Source: Nissolia schottii (Eukaryota; Streptophyta; Magnoliopsida; Fabales; Fabaceae). From it: a stretch of 64,000 nt of DNA. The position numbers and the translations under genes were made by a program. Positions 35,064 through 45,477 of the stretch are shown piece by piece. Numbering within the stretch: the stretch's first letter is position 1; the number at the start of each line of letters is the position of its first letter. The DNA lies in contig QANU01019034.1 in assembly GCA_003254905.1 (NCBI GenBank), positions 62,001 through 126,000 on the forward strand, read 5' to 3'. The notes below the pieces were generated by a model. That model saw only the letters and a program-made list of their open reading frames with translations. It was not told the origin of the DNA and did not search any database.

Positions 35064-35148
35064 TATGTGATCTCCTACCATAAATTTAAAAGGTAGGACT
35101 CATGCATGTCATAAGCCATAAAAAAAATGATAATAGGAGATCACACAT
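35064..35148. repeat. Small imperfect inverted repeat
   Basis: TGTGATCTCCTA at the left pairs with TAGGAGATCACA at the right, with about 55 bp between. It may be a worn MITE; no target duplication is seen. Confidence 0.4.
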
Positions 35149-35979
35149 GATCTTGTCATGTAAAAATTACACATGAGAGAATCTATTCTTAAACTTATGA
35201 AATATGTTATTTATACTCATTATATGGACTACATATGTATTAATTTACTTCAAATTCACTGTTAGATAAGATTGCAAAATGAGTCGGTACAATATATTAT
35301 TTACATACTAATAATATTTCTCAAAATTTATTGAATTAGTAATTTCTTAAAAATTATCTATTATCAGTATAACATTCTATCACTATTATTGAATAATATG
35401 TCATATGAGAATAAAATAGTACATGTGTTTTAAGTTATTTTACATCAAATGTATTTAAAAAATAAATAAATCGAGAAAAATGATTCTGATTTAGTGGCAG
35501 CTTTGAGAATAATTGCTTTTATGTACCCATATTAGGCAACAATTAACATGGTTGCATGTGGTGCTATATAGTTTTTTTTTTTTGGGAGGTATGCCCTTCG
35601 TTCACATTTTGTTATATAAAATTTAAAATTGTTGAGATTTTTTTTGTTGACAATTAGTTAAGAATTATGATAAGGCTTTGAAAAGAAAAATGTGTGGCAA
35701 GTAAAGAGTTGGTGGGATTTGATGATAAAATATATTTTTTTTATACTTCAAAACTTACATTATTGCATTGCAATGGAGTTTGAATCTAAGACTTCATGCA
35801 TTTTATTCAATCTCCTCACCACTATTATGATAAAATATATGAAGGGTTCTAATTTTACTTAGGATTTTGTAAATTCAGCTTGAAATTGGAATTTTTTTAA
35901 GGGAAATATTATGTCATAGTTCTGATATCATGTTGAGATTCGTGATAGAGAGCTCTAAAGGATAAGAAAGATGGATATA

Positions 35980-37457
35980 GCCGATGAAGGTGACAATTAA
36001 TTTAAGACATTGTTTTTAGTAAAAAAAAATAAGGTTATAAATTCCAGAAATTGCAATTTACCGAAAATTATTTTTGAGTGAAAATCTAAGGTTATAACAT
36101 TCGAAAAATGCATTTTAACGATAAACTTTATTTTTCACGGAAAATATATGGTTATAACATATAAAAGATGATTATTAATCTAAGAAAGTGTTTCCAATGA
36201 AAAATAGAAGGTCATAAGCTAAGGAAATTTCATTTTATCAAAAATCATATTTGAGTGAAAATTTAAGGTTATAGCCTTCGAAAAATACATATTAACAATG
36301 AACTTTGTTTTTCACAAGAAAGAAATGACTATAGTCTATTAAAGATGACAATTAATATATGAAGTCATTTTTAGAGAAAAATAAAAGGTCATAGGCTAAG
36401 AAAAATGCAATTTACCAAAAATCATTTTTGAATGAAAATACAAGGTTATATAGCCTATGAAAAATGCATAATAACGATAAACTTTGTTTTTGACGAAAAA
36501 GTCATGGTTATAGTCTATGAAAGATGACAATTAATCTCAAAATCGTTTTTAGAGAAAATTAGAAGGTCATAGACTACAGAAATTGGCATTTACCAAAAAT
36601 CATTTTTGAGTGAAATTCCAAGGCTATAGATTTTGAAAAATGCATCGATGAACGTTGTTTTTCACATAAAAGATATGGCTATAGCCTATGAAAGATAACC
36701 ATTAATCTAAGAAAACATTTTCAGTGAATACTAAAAGGTCAAAGGCTACGGAAAATGCAATTTACCAAAAATCATTTTTGAGTGAAAATCCAACGATATA
36801 ACATACGAAAAATGCATAATTTTGATAAACTTTATTTTTGATGAAAAAGATATCGATATAGCCTATGAAAGAAGACAATTAATCTAAGAAGTAATTTTTT
36901 GTGAAAAATAGAAAGTGGTAAGCTATAAAATATGCAATTTACCAAAAATCATTTTTGAGTAAAAATCCAAGGCTATATATAAACCTTCGAAAAATGCATT
37001 TTAAACGATAAAATTTGATTTTTACGAAAAAGACGCGGTTATAGTCTATGAAAGATGACAATTAATATAAAAAAGTCATTTTTAGTGAAAAATAAAAGGT
37101 CATAGGCTGTTGAAATTGCAATTTACGAAAAATTATTTTTGAGTGAAAATCTAAGGTTATCCTACGAAATATGCATATTAACAATAAATTTTGTTTTTCA
37201 CGAAAAAGATATGGCTATAGCCTATAAAGATGACCATTAATATAAGAAAGTGGTTCAAATGAAAAATAGAAGGTTATGAGCTACGGAAATTGCAATTTAC
37301 TAAAAATCATTTTTGAGTGAAAAATTGATACTATAGCATACGAAAGATACATAATAATGATAAACTTTGTTTTTAACGAAAAAGACATGGTTATATACCC
37401 TATAAAAGATGGTAATTAATCTAAGAAGTTGTTTTTAGTGAAAATTACAAGGTCATA
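35980..37457. repeat. Tandem array S1, left part (~177 bp units)
   Basis: About eight head-to-tail units. The anchor TGACAATTAAT and its variants recur near 35988, 36166, 36341, 36519, 36694, 36868, 37048, 37226 and 37406, giving a period of 175-180 bp. Each unit divides into three related ~59 bp parts, starting approximately GGTCATAGGCTACGAAAAT, GGCTATAGCCTTCGAAAAAT and GGCTATAGCCTATGAAAGAT. Units are diverged by many point changes. There is no coding potential. The array continues after the inserted LTR at 45108. Confidence 0.9.
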
Positions 37458-39045
37458 TGTAACACCCTTGCTAACTGCTCACTTCCATGGTAGTAAGCAA
37501 TGCTCACAGGGTTGTTATCTGTTGTGTAGGGTTATCTTTAGCCCTTACTTTTACCTTTGCAAATATTGCTTAGGCGAAAATATGGACCGTTTGAAAATCG
37601 TTCGTGTGCTTTATCATTTTATAAACTAGGAGCCGTGTGTGATTATCAGAACATATAACAAACGCTAATGATAACCAATATAGGATTAGAAGAGTATATG
37701 TAGATCATTACAATCAAGGTCTATCACGTCATTACACATTGGCATACTACTAAGTATTTACACAAAAAGCATAAAAGTCATAGATCATTATCCAAAATAT
37801 CTATCGTTCTACTGCGAACATCGTCACTTTGCTCATGCCCTGGAACTGTCCTGCTGCATCCGTCCACAATTTACCACACGTCTCGCTCATCAATCCATCC
37901 ACTTTGCACACCTGGATCCATAACCGAGTGGGGGTGAGAACACTAAGTCCTCAGTGGGGTTCCTTGGCGTTACCTAAAGTTCATTTTCTCGGTTATCCTC
38001 CAGGCCACTCAGGAGGTCTCTAAATGATCATGCATACTAACCTCCTACTATTTATTATCTTTGGCCTAGGTCTTGAGTAGCTTTATCTACTTTACTAGGT
38101 GACCGGGGAACCTAATCTTTCTTTTACTTCTAGGTTGTCACGCTTTCTAGTCCTGACCGTTATACGTGTACGTAACGTAGTGCATAGTACACATCTATAG
38201 TTACACACTTAGCCATTCATCACATATCTCATGCATGCAAAGCTCTCTCACACGTTCTGTCTGTCCACACTTCCTTTGGTGTGTTCTGTCTATCCATACT
38301 TCCTCGTACACCCCGAGCCCGTCGACCCGCATGACGGTGTACGACCTGCCTTTTCTGCCTATTCCTTGAGGTAACATGACTTCACTTCCTTACCGGGTGG
38401 CGAGGGGCTGCCTTCCTTTGGACTAAGCCGGAAGCGGACCGTTTGCCATTTTTCTCCTGTCAGTCATTCCCTTTTCTTTCGTACCATTGACCGTCTCACA
38501 CTTATCTTTTCTTTAGCAACTTTCCTTTGTTTCCTATGTTCAATTATGACCTTCGTTAAATATTACGTGGCAATTTCTAGTGGTCTATCCTCATGATGCA
38601 TGAAAATAAGACATAGAACATAAAACATAACACAATTATATTTTCCTAACCCGATAACTATTCAAAATTGTTTTAAGAGTTTAACCTCTATATTTTCACA
38701 TAGTATTTTCAAAATGAGTTTCACGAATATAAGCACATAAAATAACACAGATATAATTATATTTCTCTAATCTCAAAAATGCCTAAAATCATCTATACCT
38801 CATAGCAAACATATTTTTCATATAAAATTTACTACGTTATATTCTCATATAAACATACAGAAAACATTATAATAAACCACATAGACATGAGTTTAGGATT
38901 ACCCACCTCCAAATCCAGTTTAGAAACGGTAGAAGTAATGAGGAAAATTCTCTGAGCACTTCCATGATGATCCTACTATTTTTCCGGCGTCCGGCAGCAT
39001 CACAGCAGTGCACAACCGGAGCAACAAAGAAAAGAATGAAGCAGC

Positions 39046-39383
39046 TGATAAAACTGCACAAACAGCCATTAAACAATGCTACAGCAGCAGAGAATTCGAG
39101 AGAGATGGAAAAGTAAATCAACAAGAGAGTATGAATTGAATGATTCTCATTAATACATTCAAAGGTGCTAATGGCACATATATATACATACAGTTTTAGC
39201 CAGTGGCTTGCTTCCCAAGCTATCTAACAAACTCACTAGCAACTATGCTAACAGAAAACGGTTACAAGGAACAGCTAAGCAGGTTAACCAACTTGTTAGC
39301 TTGCTGAACAAGTTAAAGACTTAAACTATAATTATCAAATAATTATGCACCACAAAATTACATTTTGTGTGCTATATCTAACA
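39046..39383 (-). repeat. Copia-2 3' LTR
   Basis: 338 bp, TGATAAAACTGCAC to ATATCTAACA on the plus strand; partner of 44172-44509. Confidence 0.96.
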
Positions 39384-39594
39384 CCCCCCCGTAAGCTGGA
39401 TTGGGAGTATGTATGGAGAACAAGCCGAGCTTGACCAAGAGACTGTTGAATGGACCAGGTGCCAGGGGCTTGGTAAGGATGTCTGCAACCTGTTGCTTGG
39501 TAGAGACTGAGTGGATACTAATCACTCCAGCTTGGAGTTTTTCTCGAATTGAATGGCAATCAATTTCAATGTGCTTTGTGCGCTCGTGCAGCAC
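39358..39594 (-). pseudogene. Frameshifted C-terminal RNase H segment of Copia-2
   Basis: This frame reads LHERTKHIEIDCHSIREKL and KQQVADILTKPL, the normal end of copia RNase H, and stops inside the LTR. It is out of frame with the main polyprotein because of the small deletion just upstream. Confidence 0.85.
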
Positions 39595-42500
39595 CGGGTT
39601 GGAATTGCAGAATTGTTGTCACAATAGAGCTGCACAGGTTGTTGGTGAGGAAAACCAAGATCTTGCATGAGGTAGAGCAACCATTGAGCCTCACACGTAG
39701 CTTGACTTAAGGTTCTATATTCAGCTTCTGAGGATGATTTAGAAACAGTATTCTGTTTTTTGCTTTTCCAAGATATAAGGGATGGCCCAAGATAGAAACA
39801 GAACCCAAAAATAGACTTCCTGGTGTCCAGACAAGCCCCCCAATCCGAGTCTGAATACCCTGTTAATGAAAGATTGGAGCTAGCAGCAAAATGCAGGCCT
39901 CCAGCTGGAGAATTTTTGAGGTATTTGACAATTCTATGAGCAGCCTGTAAGTGTTCATCAGTGGCACAGTCAAGAAACTGACTTAGCTTGCTCAGGGCAA
40001 ATGCAATATCTGGCCTAGTATTTGTTAGGTAGATCAATCTTCCAATGAGACGCCTGTAGGTGGAATTGTCTTGCAGCAGAACCCCAGAATTTTTACTCAG
40101 CTTGTTATGATAATCCATTGGGGTTGAAGCAGGTTTACAACCGAGCAGGCCACAATCACTAATGAGTTCCAAAGCATATTTCCTTTGGTAGAGGTGAATG
40201 CCAGATTTTGATCTTGCAACCTCCATGCCAAGAAAATACTTGAGAGGACCAATGTCTTTTATTTTGAATAAATCATCTAACAGCTTTTTGAGGGAATCAA
40301 TTTCATCCATGTCATCACCTGCAAGAACTAAATCATCCACATAGACTAGGATAGCAGTGTAACCCTTAACAGTCCTCTTTGTGAACAGTGAGTAATCAGC
40401 CTTGGATTGTCGAAAGCCTTGAGCAAACAGCACTGAAGTAAGCTTGACATTCCACTGCCTGCTTGCTTGTTTTAGGCCATACAAAGACTTTTGTAGCTTG
40501 CATACCAAACCAGGCTGCTTAACCTCTAAACCTTGAGGAATTCTCATGTAAACCTCCTCTACCAAGTCTCCATGTAAGAAGGCTGTGTTCACATCAAGCT
40601 GATGTAGGTGCCAATTTTTGGCAGCTATTAGTGCTAAGAGCATTCTCACAGTGGTCATTTTTACCACAGGGCTGAAGGTTTCTGCATAGTCAATGCCATA
40701 TGTTTGATTAAAGCCCTTTGCAACTAGCCGAACCTTGTGTCTCTCAATGCTTCCATCTGGGTTCAGCTTTACTTTGAAAACCCATTTGCTGCCAATTGCC
40801 TTCTTGTTAGGTGGTAACTTTGTCAAAATCCAAGTTCCATTTGCCTCCAAAGCCAATAATTCAGCTGTGATTGCTTTTTGCCAACATTCATGAGCCACGG
40901 CTTCTTTGTAGGTAGTTGGTTCAGATATGGTGGATAGGGTTAATGCAAAATGCTTATGAGATGCAGATAGGGAATTGTATGATAGGTAATTGGTTAAGGG
41001 ATACCAGGTGGGATGATTGGTAGTAGCAGCTGTTGAGGAAGACAAGGCACAATGATAATCTTGAAGGTAAGTTGGAGGCTTCTTCAATCTGCTGGACCTC
41101 TTCTCTGGTACTGATTCTGATGCCTGCTGGGTGGCATCATTGTCTAATGTAGCTGTGTTAGTTGTTTCTGATGCAGAGCCAGGTATAAGAGGAAGGTGAG
41201 TGTCGGTGATGGATGCAGGTACAATAGGTGGGATAGTTTCATGTGGAATGTGAGGGCTGTTGGTTTGAGAAAATGGGTGGTGATGTTTAGGAGGGTCAAA
41301 GAATGGGTCTAAATGACAGAAAGGGTGTGGTCCAGGTTTGTTAGGTGTAAAAGATGAGGTTTCAGGTTCTGGTATATGATTGGTTAGATGAGGAAAGTGT
41401 TGCTCAAAGAATTTGACATTTCTAGAGAGAAAGATTTCTTTGAAGTTGAGGTCATACAATAAGAACCCTTTTGTCCCAGATTTGTATCCCAGGAACATAC
41501 ATTTTTTGGCTCGTGGTTGTAGCTTAGTTCTGGGGTTTTGTAATGTTGATGCATAGGTGAGGCAACCAAACACTCTCAGGTGTTGCAGGTCAGGTTTTAC
41601 TTTGTAAAGCTTCTCATATGGTGTGAGGTTGTTGAGAAAGGAGCTAGGTAGCCTGTTGATTATATGTATGGCATGGGCAATGGCAAAATGCCAAAAACCA
41701 GAAGGAAGGTGGGACTGAAATATTAGTGCTCCGGCAACTCCAAGGATGTGTTGGTGCTTTCTTTCAACCACTCCATTTTGTTGTGGAGTTTCTACACAAG
41801 TAGTTTGATGAACTATTCCTTTATTGTTGAAAAATGAGTGCATAGAGAATTCTGGCCCATTGTCTGACCTGATACACTTAACTGAGGTCTGGAACTGATT
41901 CTCAACCAAGGCAACAAAATTCTGAACAAGTGTAATTGCCTCAGACTTTGCTTTCATGAAATAGGCCCATGTGAATCGTGTGTTGTCATCAACAATTGTT
42001 AAAAAATACTTGAAACCAAAAGCTGAAGGGACAGATAATGGACCCCAAATGTCAACATGTATTATTTCAAAAGCAGAATTAGAAATGGATACACTGGTTG
42101 GAAATGGTAATTTTCTCTGTTTGGCATAGTGACATGAGTCACAAGGGTTATTTACATCAGTGGAACTTTTGAGGAAGGGAAAGGTGGATAGTAAGCTATT
42201 TAGTTTCTTGTAAGAAGGATGACCTAACTGAAGATGCCACAGACTTGAGTTGCTGGCAGCAATGTTGTTGATGCTGTGTAGCGATGGAACCCCTGCAGCT
42301 GCTGATTCCAAGTAGAATAAGCCTTGCCTTGAGCTAGCTACACCAATCATCTTCATAGAGGGTAAGGCCTGTATCTCACACTTGTGCTTAGTAAATGTAA
42401 GTGTGCATGGTAATTGTGTAGTCAATTTAGAGACAGATATAAGATTGAAAGTAAATGTTGGAAAGTATAAGACATTTATGAGGTAAAAGTATTTGGAAAA

Positions 42501-43808
42501 GAAAACAGTCACTGCAATATTAGTGGAAATTTGTGTTCCATCAGGTAATTTTAGATGCACAGGCTTAATCTTGCTAAATGAATGAAACGAGTGTAATGAA
42601 TGAGCTATGTGGTCTGTTGCACCCGTATCAAGGATCCAAGGTTCTGTTGTATGGAGGGAAGAATGGTGAATGTTACCTGGAGGAGAGGATGGTTGGGTGT
42701 CATGGCTTGTGACCTGATTGGCTACATGGGTGGGGTGTTGTGACTCATGAGGTTGGATTAAAGCAAGCAGAGCTTTGTACTGTTCTAAAGTAAATGGAAA
42801 ATTAGAAGTGCCACCAGTCTCCTTAAGAGATGTAATGCTGCAGGAGTCATCAGAATCACTTTCTTCTGCAGTGGTGACATTATTGGCCATCTTGTTCTTG
42901 TTCTTTTTCTGCATGTGTGCTGGATAGCCTATCTTCTTGAAGCATTCATGCTCCAAGTGGCTGGTTCCTCCACAATTGTGACAGTGTTTGGAATAATAGG
43001 AGGGGCTTCGACCCCTAGATGGAGTTTTATGCCCTTGGTTTCTTGATCTGCCTCGGGAGTCATGATGCTGCTTGGAACCAGAAGTGACAGCAGCAGCAAG
43101 TGATCTTTCATCATAGTTTGTATTGAATTGCCTCTCTTGTTGCAATAATAATGAAAGAACTTTGGTGATATCAGGGATAGGCTCCATGAGCATGATTTGG
43201 GATCTAACACTGCTATAATTGTCATTAAGACCTCTAAGAAATCTAATGACTTGATCATGTGCTCTATATTCCCTAATAACAGCAAGACCACAATTGCATC
43301 TAGCAGGGCACAAGCACAGGGGAATCGGTCTGAAATTCTCAAGTTCATCCCAATAGGTCTTTAATTGAGAATAGTAAGAAGTGATAGGAGAGTCACCTTG
43401 ATGGAGAGTGAAGATGGATTCTTGAAGCTCAGCAATTCGGTAGAGATCTCCTTGGTGGTATCTGTGCTTGAGATCTTGCCAAAGATCAGCAGCAGATTCT
43501 GTCCACATAATGCTCGCCATGATTTCAGTGGAGAGTGAGTTGGTGATCCAACCAAGAATGAACGTGTTACAATGATCCCAGGCTGGGAACGAAGGATCAT
43601 CCTCATCAGGCTGGTGAATTCTCCCATCAACAAATTGAAACTTGTTTTTCCCTTTCAAAGCCAATCTCATAGCCCGAGCCCAATGATGATAGTTCTTCTC
43701 AGTGAGAACTTGAGGAACAAGAGCAACACCGGCATTCTCACTGGGATGGAGATAATAAGGTGAAAGAGGATCGCGTGAAGGATCAGCAAATGGATTAATG
43801 TTTGCCAT
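39522..43808 (-). CDS. Copia-2 gag-pol polyprotein
   Basis: One long frame with every copia domain. Gag starts at MANINPFADPSRDP (ATG at 43808, preferred over the in-frame ATG at 43829 because Copia-1 also starts there). Then come the zinc knuckle CHNCGGTSHLEHEC, protease WILDTGATDH, pre-integrase HLQLGHPSYKKL, integrase with DNGPEF and ETPQQNGVVERK, reverse transcriptase with YVDDLVLAG, and RNase H with SDSDWGACLDTRKS and KSSSEAEY. The frame ends early at 39522, because about 10 nt present in Copia-1 are missing near 39603, within RNase H. The rest of RNase H continues in another frame at 39358-39594. The protein is otherwise intact, but its RNase H tail is altered. Confidence 0.93.
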   Translation of the reverse strand: MANINPFADPSRDPLSPYYLHPSENAGVALVPQVLTEKNYHHWARAMRLALKGKNKFQFVDGRIHQPDEDDPSFPAWDHCNTFILGWITNSLSTEIMASIMWTESAADLWQDLKHRYHQGDLYRIAELQESIFTLHQGDSPITSYYSQLKTYWDELENFRPIPLCLCPARCNCGLAVIREYRAHDQVIRFLRGLNDNYSSVRSQIMLMEPIPDITKVLSLLLQQERQFNTNYDERSLAAAVTSGSKQHHDSRGRSRNQGHKTPSRGRSPSYYSKHCHNCGGTSHLEHECFKKIGYPAHMQKKNKNKMANNVTTAEESDSDDSCSITSLKETGGTSNFPFTLEQYKALLALIQPHESQHPTHVANQVTSHDTQPSSPPGNIHHSSLHTTEPWILDTGATDHIAHSLHSFHSFSKIKPVHLKLPDGTQISTNIAVTVFFSKYFYLINVLYFPTFTFNLISVSKLTTQLPCTLTFTKHKCEIQALPSMKMIGVASSRQGLFYLESAAAGVPSLHSINNIAASNSSLWHLQLGHPSYKKLNSLLSTFPFLKSSTDVNNPCDSCHYAKQRKLPFPTSVSISNSAFEIIHVDIWGPLSVPSAFGFKYFLTIVDDNTRFTWAYFMKAKSEAITLVQNFVALVENQFQTSVKCIRSDNGPEFSMHSFFNNKGIVHQTTCVETPQQNGVVERKHQHILGVAGALIFQSHLPSGFWHFAIAHAIHIINRLPSSFLNNLTPYEKLYKVKPDLQHLRVFGCLTYASTLQNPRTKLQPRAKKCMFLGYKSGTKGFLLYDLNFKEIFLSRNVKFFEQHFPHLTNHIPEPETSSFTPNKPGPHPFCHLDPFFDPPKHHHPFSQTNSPHIPHETIPPIVPASITDTHLPLIPGSASETTNTATLDNDATQQASESVPEKRSSRLKKPPTYLQDYHCALSSSTAATTNHPTWYPLTNYLSYNSLSASHKHFALTLSTISEPTTYKEAVAHECWQKAITAELLALEANGTWILTKLPPNKKAIGSKWVFKVKLNPDGSIERHKVRLVAKGFNQTYGIDYAETFSPVVKMTTVRMLLALIAAKNWHLHQLDVNTAFLHGDLVEEVYMRIPQGLEVKQPGLVCKLQKSLYGLKQASRQWNVKLTSVLFAQGFRQSKADYSLFTKRTVKGYTAILVYVDDLVLAGDDMDEIDSLKKLLDDLFKIKDIGPLKYFLGMEVARSKSGIHLYQRKYALELISDCGLLGCKPASTPMDYHNKLSKNSGVLLQDNSTYRRLIGRLIYLTNTRPDIAFALSKLSQFLDCATDEHLQAAHRIVKYLKNSPAGGLHFAASSNLSLTGYSDSDWGACLDTRKSIFGFCFYLGPSLISWKSKKQNTVSKSSSEAEYRTLSQATCEAQWLLYLMQDLGFPHQQPVQLYCDNNSAIPTRCCTSAQSTLKLIAIQFEKNSKLE

Positions 43809-44162
43809 GGAACCAGAAATTTGAGTCAAGAAATATCAGTGAAAAGAAGAAGAAAGAAATAGAGAATCACAGCGGAAGAAAAGAAAAAAAATTTGCAGTG
43901 ATTGTAATGAACACAATCACAGATCAAGGAGTAATTCACAAATCATAGAACACAGCTGCATGAGCACCAATTTTGGAAATCATCAAAGGAAATCTGCCAC
44001 AGCAGCAGAACCTGAAATTTCCTGGGGCATCATTCATTTCCATTTGGAATCTCAAAGAAATTGAAAAGCAAGATCAAATTGCAAATGCAAGTCCAAGAAT
44101 CCGAGGGAGCAGAACTTGCAGACTGTGAGAAAGGCAATGGCAGGATCGAAGTCTTGCTAAAA

Positions 44163-44171
44163 CTGATACCA
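44163..44171 (-). other. Copia-2 primer binding site
   Basis: TGGTATCAG on the minus strand immediately inside the 5' LTR, complementary to initiator tRNA-Met, as in Copia-1. Confidence 0.9.
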
Positions 44172-44509
44172 TGATAAAACTGCACAAACAGCCATTAAAC
44201 AATGCTACAGCAGCAGAGAATTCGAGAGAGATGGAAAAGTAAATCAACAAGAGAGTATGAATTGAATGATTCTCATTAATACATTCAAAGGTGCTAATGG
44301 CACATATATATACATACAGTTTTAGCCAGTGGCTTGCTTCCCAAGCTATCTAACAAACTCACTAGCAACTATGCTAACAGAAAACGGTTACAAGGAACAG
44401 CTAAGCAGGTTAACCAACTTGTTAACTTGCTGAACAAGTTAAAGACTTAAACTATAATTATCAAATAATTATGCACCACAAAATTACATTTTGTGTGCTA
44501 TATCTAACA
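44172..44509 (-). repeat. Copia-2 5' LTR
   Basis: 338 bp, identical to 39046-39383 except for one base. In transcript sense it is the upstream LTR. Confidence 0.96.
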
Positions 44510-45165
44510 GCAGCAAAGAAACGAGGAAAGGGAAACAGTGAAGCGTAATTGCTTTAGAAAGAAAGCAATTGGAATTGGCTTTAGGGGGTATATATAGGCC
44601 CCCCACCGCCTTATACATATATATATATATATATATAATTATTGTATTATTATTTTTACTACTCAGTAGAATTATTATATTATATAATAATATATTTTAT
44701 ATAAATATCTAATTTATGGATAAGCCCCTTCAGTCCAATTTTAATCATGCTTGATCGTGTTTTTGTCGTTCGCAGTTCTAGTACTTCGCGTACGGCTGTC
44801 CGAAAAATATTCCGGATGTACCCTCGCGATCTACTAATTTTTCTTATTAGTAGTTTGAGTCCGGTGGAGGTATTCGGGGTATTATTATTTTATTAGTGTA
44901 TTCTACAATTACTTTCGGTATCCAAAAATTTCCGATTGGTCTGGAAATCGTCCTAAGTTTCGGAAAAATCCGCGAGGTCACGAAACCTCAATTTTAACTA
45001 TGATTCTTAGGAGTTAAAGGCGATAATTTAATTTTCTCGCCTCCCTAATCAACCTATAATTATTTATTACGCTAAATATCCGTACAGAGAAAAAGCGAGA
45101 TGTTACATTAGGTTACACATATTGGCATTTATCGAAAATCAATTTTTAGAGAAAAACAAGGCTAG

Positions 45166-45477
45166 ACAAACTTTTGACGGGGTCCTAGATAATTATGTTT
45201 AAGTGATAGATCAAAATCAAAATGCGGTTCAGCAAGGGTGGTAAGACCAGCAGTTGACCCGATTTCTATGAACTTATCTGATCTATCATATCTAGTTGAC
45301 CGGGTCGAACTATTAGAAGTGGAGTTTTGTTGTTATAGTAGATAAGAGTTATGGAATTGATAGAGCAGAAGCCAATCCCCTAGCTAGAAAGAAGAACTGC
45401 AACTCGATTTGAGATTCAATCTTCTAATAGCTCTAGCGTAGGTTTTGTACTAGATAAGGGAGTTGGGATTGAGCTTT
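45166..45477. repeat. Spacer block in array S1, copy 1
   Basis: Unique-looking sequence from ACAAACTTTTGACGGGGTCC to GATTGAGCTTTCAC, containing GTTGACCGGGTCGAACTATT. It is closely matched by the block at 47806-48117, about 2.64 kb away in the same orientation. Confidence 0.85.

Larger units (their letters stand above)
32133..35979. other. Intergenic region between DUF642 and the tandem array
   Basis: About 3.8 kb without a supportable gene. It includes the presumed DUF642 promoter, a GC-rich repeat block (32830-33120) and a weak inverted repeat (35064-35148). There is one ambiguous base at 32896. The rest is A/T-rich with no recognised protein similarity on either strand. Confidence 0.6.
39046..44509 (-). 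mobile_element. Ty1/copia LTR retrotransposon, nearly intact (Copia-2)
   Basis: A 5464 bp element with 338 bp LTRs, perfect 5 bp target duplications GCAGC (39041-39045 and 44510-44514), primer site TGGTATCAG (minus strand, 44163-44171) and a G-rich polypurine tract beside the left LTR. The two LTRs differ at one position by eye (GTTAGCTTG against GTTAACTTG), indicating a recent insertion. It is in the same family as Copia-1 at the protein level. It sits inside solo LTR B. Confidence 0.97.
37458..45107 (-). mobile_element. Solo LTR B (gypsy-like, same family as A), carrying Copia-2
   Basis: Begins TGTAACACCCTTGC and ends GAGATGTTACA, interrupting the tandem array. Removing the copia element leaves about 2.2 kb related to solo LTR A. 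On the minus strand it starts TGTAACATCTCGCTTTTTC. Flanking pentamers are TCATA on the left and TTAGG or CATTA on the right depending on the exact end, so a clean target duplication is not shown. There are no coding domains of its own. Confidence 0.75.

Noticed and set aside
35980-37457. Possible CRISPR array, because of regular repeats.
   Set aside because: Units are contiguous, diverged and ~177 bp with no spacer-repeat alternation, in a plant nuclear context.
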